From Glandiceps talaboti (taxonomy: Eukaryota > Hemichordata > Enteropneusta > Spengelidae): 64,000 nt of DNA. Position numbers and translations under genes: made by a program. Every line of letters starts with the position of its first letter. Position 1 is the stretch's first letter. Positions 27,958 through 64,000 of the stretch are shown here, in pieces. Where the stretch lies: positions 4,887,822 to 4,951,821 of the forward strand of contig NC_135570.1 of NCBI RefSeq assembly GCF_964340395.1, written 5' to 3'. The notes under the pieces were generated by a model, which was not told where the DNA came from, made no database searches, and saw only the letters and a program-made list of their open reading frames with translations.

Positions 27958-30407
27958 AGCTGGTAGAATGTATATGTACACAAAAGCACGATCAACAACT
28001 TGCTGTGACTACACATTGCATACTCTAACTGAAACTACCTTATTGTTAGTATTATAAGATGGCATATAATGCACGTATGGTGTACAAGTGTTTGAACGGC
28101 TTAGTACATGAATATCGCATGAATTGGTACCCTTTTGTAAATGAAATTCATAATTAGTATACAAGAAGCAGGAAACATTCCGTACTATTTTTCACAGTTA
28201 CTACAATCTATGGAAATTTTTTTTAAACAGCAGTCAAATTGTGAAATACATTACCCAATTATGTAAAGGTAGTCTGACTTCATACATGGTTTTCAAACGC
28301 AGTTACTGGACAAACTGTAATACCCCATAGATTCACACTTAATTCCAAGATTATTGCAAGCTCACTTACACCCCTTCAGGTGTCGAAATCCTTTGTTTTA
28401 CGAGTACATTATATATATGATTGCATCAACATTGTGTAATATTGCATTGGTTCGGTGCAATATCCAGATGTTGCATTGGTACGACCATGTAATATTATGA
28501 AATGATCTACACTAGAAAAATTATGCATTTGTGTTTAACATCTACTTAAAATTTGCATAGAGCACAGACTGTGACATATGTTAGTTTTAAGTATTATGTC
28601 TATGACATAGATGCAATAATTATAGCATTAGTGTTTTGTTTTGAATTTTCATATTTCATGATTGAACTTTTTTATCTTCCTGGGTTTGCATTGGATCACT
28701 AACTTTAGTGCAAAATCAAAAAGCTCAAAAACACAAAAAAAAACCCGAAAGCTCAAACACAATTATTTTGTAACTAGTCTCAAACTGTACAACAAGTTCA
28801 ATGCCTAAACATTGTTTATTAAATTAGAACCACAAAGAATATATGGTGATCAAATTCGGGGTCTTTTTGCTGGTCGAAAGTATAATCTAGGGTTAAATAA
28901 GGGTCAAATATAAATCGACTTGACAATCATATGATACGGCTAGCTGTACACCAATGGCACCCCTAACTTGCGTTTTGACTTTGGGGCACATAGAGCCGAT
29001 TTCAAGTCTTGTGGACGAAAACAACATTTTTAGAAGGCGACGTAAAAATGTAGACGTCACAGGAATTCAATTTTACTCACCAGTCTGTTCCTGAAATCTT
29101 GGAAAAGCCAGATCAGATCAAACCAGATCAAACGACCCCTCCCAAACGTACAGGGCTAACACCATGTGCTCTCATCCAAGCCAAAGTTCATAATGACAAA
29201 TACAATTGATGGGAATATGTGTTCCTGAAGTGCCACATGGTTAACATGGATTGGCCAATCACTGGTCTATTGCTCAGAATGACATGCTAATTTGTGAACA
29301 CTTCCTCAAACCCAATTGGCCAATTTGAGACCTCACACAGGTGTGTCTGCTGCCCATACAAAATCACAATCTTTCGAACACACTCAGTAGTGAGAGGATT
29401 CGTCTTGTTCATGGTGTTACTCTGTTGCATTTAACTATATTTGGCCGACATTGATCTTTAATAATTATATGTCTTTAAACATTTGATTGCTGTGAACGTG
29501 GTGTAAGCTGGTTAATGAACTCGAGTCGGTCTAAAGTGCAGATATTGCATGCATTAACCTCGTGCTCCGCAGAGCTGTTCTCTAGTTCATTAACCATTAC
29601 GTATTAGGTGCACTGTGTGTTTTTCCTTCAGACATTTTAATCGGCTTTGTTTTTTTATATTCGTCAGCTTACAGTGTTTAATGTTGAATTTGTTACGTAT
29701 TTTATTTGCAGAGGACTTCGTTTGAGAGGTATATACTAAATAAATGAATAAAATAAATAAATAGGTAATTAAATAAATGAAAAATATGTCTACATATATA
29801 CAGTTCGACAATGTTTTTACACGTTGTGTCATAGTGACAGTACATGACAATAGGTGGTACACTATTATATGAATGATAAACTTTATCAATCTACATGTCG
29901 ATAAATTAATACATTGAAAAATTCTCCTTTTGAAATTACTTCCCTTTATGTGATTTGTTCTCAAACCCACGAATATAACCAATATAAACAGTTAACTTGG
30001 GACTTAACTTTCAGTTGATATATTTTCCTTGACACCAAGAACCTATGCAATTATGAATATTTGGAGTCAATCTTTTCAATCAACAGAAGTAGAACTGGGT
30101 TCTGAACCCAATCCTTTGTGTAGTTCTTAATATTTCATATCCACACACATAAGTAGTTGTTTAATTTTATAAAATACGTCACTTTTGGTTTTACGTCATA
30201 AACATTTATTCCACTCTTGACGAGGATTGACACTAATGCAAAATAATTTCTACAATGCACGCGATTTTCCTTCACATAAGCATTACTTTTTTTGTTCACC
30301 GTTGCTGACATTAAACTTCGCAGATAACATTAGAGTACTCTTGTTACAAGTACAATCACGCAACCTGAAACAAAACGTTGCCTTGCTTGAAAAAATATTA
30401 CCCACAG
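27958..30407. other. No recognisable gene
   Basis: AT-rich. A 130-codon minus frame at 29590-29982 is low-complexity and unrecognised. An inverted repeat at 29510-29595 is listed separately. Confidence 0.5.
29510..29595. repeat. Short inverted repeat
   Basis: GGTTAATGAACTCGAG at 29510-29525 and its complement with one mismatch at 29580-29595, separated by 54 bp. Confidence 0.7.
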
Positions 30408-30492
30408 TGCTACATTTTATTGACTGGCTCAAGAAGAATCTTCCCAACATTACTAGTAACATTTTTGTTGTACCAGACGATAAAATGTAGCA
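30408..30492. repeat. Hairpin copy of the ACATTTTATYGTCTGG repeat
   Basis: Left arm 30408-30427 (TGCTACATTTTATTGACTGG) and right arm 30473-30492 are complementary at 18 of 20 positions with a 45-bp loop. Confidence 0.75.
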
Positions 30493-31054
30493 AATCGATA
30501 TTCTGCATGAGCGGGTTGAAACCCTTCCGCGGGACCCCATTTCGGCAAAAACAATGCAACATTCAAGGGTTAAAGATTTTCTCTCCTCGCTAGCCACCAC
30601 ACCCCCCCCCCTCCGCCTCACAACTTTGCACCCCTTCTGGGGTGCGGATACAGTATATGTCTGGTGTTTCATTCTTCATACTCTTCTTGTCATTCAAATA
30701 ACACTACTATGATGCAAGATACAAGGGAAATATTTCTTTATTTACAAATAAGCACTAGGTCGAGTCAAAATCTGTATGTTCATTCTAATATTTTAAAAAC
30801 TAAAAAAAATGCATAGAGAAAAAACACCAATCCAGAATGTTTGCATTACTGTCCCTGCTAACCAGATGTGTTATAATAAAAGTCAGTTTACATGAAAACG
30901 GCCGGTTGACAGTTCACGTTGCCGTACGGTTGTGTCCCGGGGGTTGTGTGTTCTGTTACAAACATGCCTTGTCAATATCTCGCGGTGGGTGGACTTGCGC
31001 GATCACAGAAACAAGTGTTATTATTTTACCTCGTGAACCAGAACGTCGACAAAA

Positions 31055-31300
31055 TAATTACTAGCATTGTTACATTTTATCGTCTGGGCGGGCTCGACGA
31101 CAATGTAATCATAGTTGTAACATTTTAATTTTAGGCGTGTCTAATCCAAAGGTAGTTCTCGCAAATAAACTGTAGCAATGTTGAGATTCTTTGTCTAGCC
31201 AGACTATGAAATGTAGCAATGTTAGTAAGATTTCTATCAAGTCAGTCGACGTTAGGCTATTTCAGGTTAACTGGCTTCTATTGTGTCTATAATTTAGAGA
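31055..31300 (+). repeat. Dispersed repeat, second long copy
   Basis: Block order matches 21046-21300: ACATTTTAT, TAACATTTTAAT, TGTAGCAATGTT twice, then TTTCAGGTTAACTGGCTTC. Confidence 0.65.
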
Positions 31301-32246
31301 AGTATACAATGTACTATAGAGATATCTTCTAAGTGACAATGTAACTTGCATATATACATGAATTTTTAAACATATTCGTCATTACTTTGCCTACGTCAAT
31401 CTTCACAAATATTAAAATGTACCATACCAATCCTTTACAATGCCACGTGACATTTTTTGTGGCGACTTTTTTTTTGACAGAATAAAAATGTTTTGAAGCA
31501 AAATACGTGATATCTGGTCATGGGTACGTGTCTACGAATCGATAAAGATTTGTACCACTATATTGCACAAGGTATCGATGACAATTGCTACAAATCTTGA
31601 TGAAGTCTCAACTCTAGGTTTACTGCGCATGCACTAGTAGATCCAGATAGTGACGTCACAGTCGTTGTCCGGGAGTTGATTTGAACAATAATTCATATTT
31701 AATAAAATTTATTTCTTGAAATACAAATTTAATCCATTGTATAAACTTTCGCTGCCTTGAAGTAGCAAAGTAATGAGTCTGTTTACTGCGCATGAGCAGT
31801 GGATTTTGTCATGATTTTGACTCGTCAAACACTTGTTACCAATTCTTCGCTGAACTCTACGGATGCTAAGTCAGACCTTGCAGCTGCCGACCGGTTTCTC
31901 ATCTCCTGTTGATGAAAAAAGGAGCAATTTATCACTCAAAAACTCACACTTTGGAGAAATTTGCATATATTGTATCGGATGAAGTCGTTGCTCTGAATAA
32001 TTTTTCATTGAGCCACCTTTAAGCTCATATTGAATATAAAGCTGTCCACTCAGAGTATCTGATTTTAAAATCAAGTGTCACCAAAACCGTATACTTATGG
32101 TCCATAGCCAGGTTATCGTGTTTTGAACAATTTCTAACATCCTTCATAATTCTGACGCAATAGGTCTTGAAGTTCAACATTCAACCCCACCCCACTCCAC
32201 CCCATCCCATCCCACTCTACTCCACTCCGCCCCACTCCAACCTAAG
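31301..32246. other. No recognisable gene
   Basis: AT-rich; short imperfect CCCCACYCCA run at 32185-32240. Confidence 0.5.
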
Positions 32247-32249
32247 CAT

Positions 32250-32290
<41 letters not shown>
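32247..32290. repeat. (CA)n microsatellite
   Basis: About 20 CA units. Confidence 0.95.
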
Positions 32291-32296
<6 letters not shown>

Positions 32297-32439
32297 AAGA
32301 CACACAGAAAATTCAGAGTACAGTTGCAAACGGTGACGAGAAATTATATAATATAATCTAATTGGAGAGAGAAACTGAAAAATAATGAGAAATATAATTT
32401 ACAAGAATGAGATATTGAAAAAAGTAGGATACACCATTG

Positions 32440-32770
32440 GGCCCAATTTCAGTCAGACTGAAAATCACAATCCTTAACATTTCTCCAAAGTTTGCCACAT
32501 GAAGTTTGATCATGGTCCTTTTGAAATAATAAAAAGGAATTTGGAGTTCGCCGTCTTATTTCAAGCAAATTGATAATCTTATGTTTTCCCATAGAGTTAA
32601 CTCGGTATTCGACGGCCATATTGGATTCCAAAATGTGTTCATTTTGATTTACTTTCTATTTTTTAAAAATGTATGCGCCATTTGTTCTTGATTACTAACT
32701 GAGAATGGGTTGGAATTTTCTTAAAAACAGTACAGTAAAAGTTTAAAATTGTTATTTCCGAGGAGTATAG
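32440..32770 (+). repeat. Dispersed repeat family, copy 2
   Basis: Diverged relative of 26866-27160, sharing CGGCCATATTGGATTC and flanking blocks in order. A weaker third relative may lie at about 34220-34640. Confidence 0.6.
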
Positions 32771-35168
32771 TGTGTTAAGACGTCAAATATGTTGTTTATA
32801 GAATGGCATTAAATATACAATGTATCTCCTTTAAAACCTTAGCTTCACATTTTATATTTAAGTGTTTGGGTGCTGAGAAACTAAGCAAGTAGAGCTAAGA
32901 TAAGGACCGGCATTATTTATAACTGATAGGGTTTAAGTCCCGCAGTAGAAGCACCAGTGGCTCGGTTAAAATCACGAGTACGTGTCTCAAATTTTTAAAC
33001 TAGCAGATAGAGACATTTCTTTTATAAGCTTTCTATTTCGTAAAGAATCAATCCTGACGTCAGTGAGTGGGAAAAGAACACTATGGGTTATGAAAGCCGC
33101 TACCTGGAGTCATTAATCCCGACGCTATAGCTGACACATTGGACAATACATGCCTTGTCGATGTATAGATAGTTGAACGACCAAACTGGCGTATATCGAG
33201 CTTCTTATTATCTGAACAGACAGTGTGTCATCTTAACTTGAAGAGTTCGTCCGAAAATATGTCAGGTTTTGAGAGAGTTCAGCTTCTTCGACAATTACAA
33301 ACAGTCTGACTCAAGCGTATTAACCCTTCGCATCACTCTTCACAAATAACTAGCGTTGCTATCAAATAGTGTTATTTTCAGAGATGGAAAACGTCAAGCA
33401 AACTAATACTGAGCCATTATTTTGCTGCGTTCTCACGGGACATATAATGGCACAGTGAATGATATGCCGTGTCCCACGGCCCCATTCCAATATCAGCTTT
33501 TCCTTGGACCTCCGCATGTTTGCTTTCCGTCGCCATCAATTTCATTCAGAGCTTCTGTGTTAAGGATCTGTTCACGCTTATCAAGTTTGACAGCAAAAGT
33601 ATTGAATGTAAATTATTTAGAAATACTTCTGATAACGCTACTGTAACAACGTTGGTGCATTGAAAGTTTACACCTCTGGCATGATTATGCACTTCTTAAC
33701 GTTTGCATGATGATTTGTAGGCTTATCTCTCAGGATAAGATTGAGGCGAGAGTAATTCTAATTCGTAGGAGAGGTTAAACCACACACACACTTTCTCTTA
33801 TCTTTTCTTGGATAAAGAGAATCTCGAATTAATTTAAGTCGTGAGATGAATTTTATCAAAACCATTTGCACAATATTTTGAGGTGGATGGGAGTGAATAC
33901 AAATTATAAGCCGTGACTATATAAAATAGAACGTGGTATCACCAGTACAGGAAAGAGAATAGCAGGATATTATGTATGGTTTAGATTGATAATAGTTTGA
34001 AGAATTTCATTTGCTGGAATGTACAAGGAAAAATACTCCTTACAGTTCTACAGTTTTTGTTTTATCTTTCTGGGATAATTTGGATTATGCTTCACCTTGC
34101 ATTTTTACTCACAAGTCGTCATTTTGTTTGAATTCTTTGATATGTTTAAAAAAAATTCTTTAATGTATTTTCTAAATAAAAGGAAAATGTGCAACACACG
34201 GGCCAATAGAAAGAAATTACCATGATAATTTTGTTTTTAATTTCTTCAAACTTTGCTATTTGACAGCTTGTTTCGACTTGAATTTGGGGGTTCACCATCA
34301 TCTTGTTATCAAATCTACAATATGTCTCGGCCAACTCTTTTTCTCCAAAAACTTTCATAAAAGGAATTAATCGGCAAATTTGACGTCGAATACAGCACCG
34401 GATTGGAAAATACGTAAAAGATCATTGCCACTTCATACTCAATCACCGCCATCTTTTGTTTGATAATTCATTATTTCTTTCCTCCAACTAAGTGAAACGC
34501 ATCATAAAATCATTTTTGTGTCTATTCAAAACTTTGCAAGGTGACCCCCGGATTTTTTTCTTGAGTGTAACTGAGAAAAGGTTAGCGTTTTCTTGAACAA
34601 AGTATTATATAATGTAAATATTAAAGCACATTTTTAGTTTAACATTTTGCATTAACCTTAGACGTCAAACGTTTCTTATATATCAGCTAACGTGGCAGAT
34701 TATTTGTGAACGGTGTGCTGCAGTGTGAATGTTAATTGTTTGGGCATTGGACACCAACTTTGAACTATAATTGGTTATCAATAGAAAAATATGACGGATG
34801 AACAAAAAAATGCTATTGATTTTCATCTTACACTAGTAACAATTATCACCTAAAATGTACCAATTTATGCACTTCTCAAGTATTCAAAGAAAAGGTAAAC
34901 CAGGCCGAAACACAAAAAAAGTTTGGAGTCAGTGTGACTAGTGAAAAATCCAACAACCGTTTAAAACCAAAAATAAACATATCTCATTTTACTATTTACT
35001 AGGCAAGCAACCACCCCAGCCTTCAATCATCAAAAGTCAAATGCAGTCAAACATAAGACAGTAATAAGAAAAGTAGAACACGTCATACTATTACTATTTA
35101 TATGTCCCTTTTCTTTCTTCAATAAAGCAACTTTCTGAGAATGCTTAGAATAGACTTTTTTAAGTTGT
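32771..35168. other. Probable 3' flank or 3' UTR of the adhesion GPCR; no other gene
   Basis: If the terminal exon call is right, the minus-strand 3' UTR begins at 35168 and runs left. ATTAAA hexamers on that strand at 34236-34241 and 34159-34164 are the nearest polyadenylation-like signals. Two short plus-strand frames at 33422-33663 are unrecognised. Confidence 0.35.
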
Positions 35169-63911
<28,743 letters not shown>

Positions 63912-64000
63912 CTGAAAACAGTAATACTGAGTTTGAGTGCCAAAAAAACTAGAATACTGCCTGGCATGTTGAAACACTAGGGTAAAATAAGTGCATCACG

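Noticed and set aside
29590-29982. 130-codon minus-strand frame
   Set aside because: Low-complexity Ile/Tyr/Leu-rich AT sequence with no recognisable domain.
30283-30672. 129-codon minus-strand frame as a gene or receptor tail exon
   Set aside because: It runs through a hairpin copy of a dispersed repeat and a C-run; a closer in-phase terminal exon exists at 35169-35210.
32925-32985. tRNA-like string (GGGTTTAAGTCCCGC)
   Set aside because: No matching acceptor stem, anticodon arm or B-box consensus could be folded around it.

Overview
The window is animal genomic DNA, AT-rich, with long introns and a heavy load of microsatellites, minisatellites and short inverted-repeat elements. Nothing in it looks bacterial or viral. 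The one gene I can reconstruct has the metazoan adhesion-GPCR architecture, split by canonical GT-AG introns of about 0.1 to 6.6 kb. The repeat style (GATA/GACA/ACAT tetranucleotides, MITE-like elements) suggests a marine invertebrate, but I cannot place the species or phylum from sequence alone.

Right half (about 35.2 to 63.9 kb, minus strand): a 5'-incomplete adhesion-class G-protein-coupled receptor gene. Seventeen exons splice in one reading frame across sixteen introns, giving 747 residues. They run in order: hormone-receptor (HRM) domain, GAIN domain, GPS motif, seven transmembrane helices and a basic, Gly/Ser-rich cytoplasmic tail. A likely short terminal exon at 35169-35210 adds 13 residues and the stop codon. 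The first exon(s), with the signal peptide and any further N-terminal adhesion domains, lie beyond the right edge. The GPS has an atypical His-Pro-Gly at the cleavage position in place of His-Leu-Thr/Ser.

The introns are crowded with repeats: about 31 copies of a 54-bp minisatellite, a cluster of TGACGTCA palindromes next to a 5' splice site, a 0.5-kb TTAA-ended fold-back element, a 0.15-kb terminal-inverted-repeat element, a 22-bp-stem hairpin, and one intron that is mostly tetranucleotide microsatellite.

Left half (1 to about 35 kb): no gene I can support. It holds a 2.3-kb satellite of 31-bp units with a visible 1,083-bp higher-order duplication, several other tandem arrays, long compound microsatellites, and diverged copies of at least three dispersed repeat families that recur in the gene's introns or elsewhere in the window. 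There is also a CpG-rich, promoter-like patch near 5.7 kb and a tiny possible relic of a LINE endonuclease. Open frames inside the microsatellites encode only simple periodic peptides and are not listed as genes.
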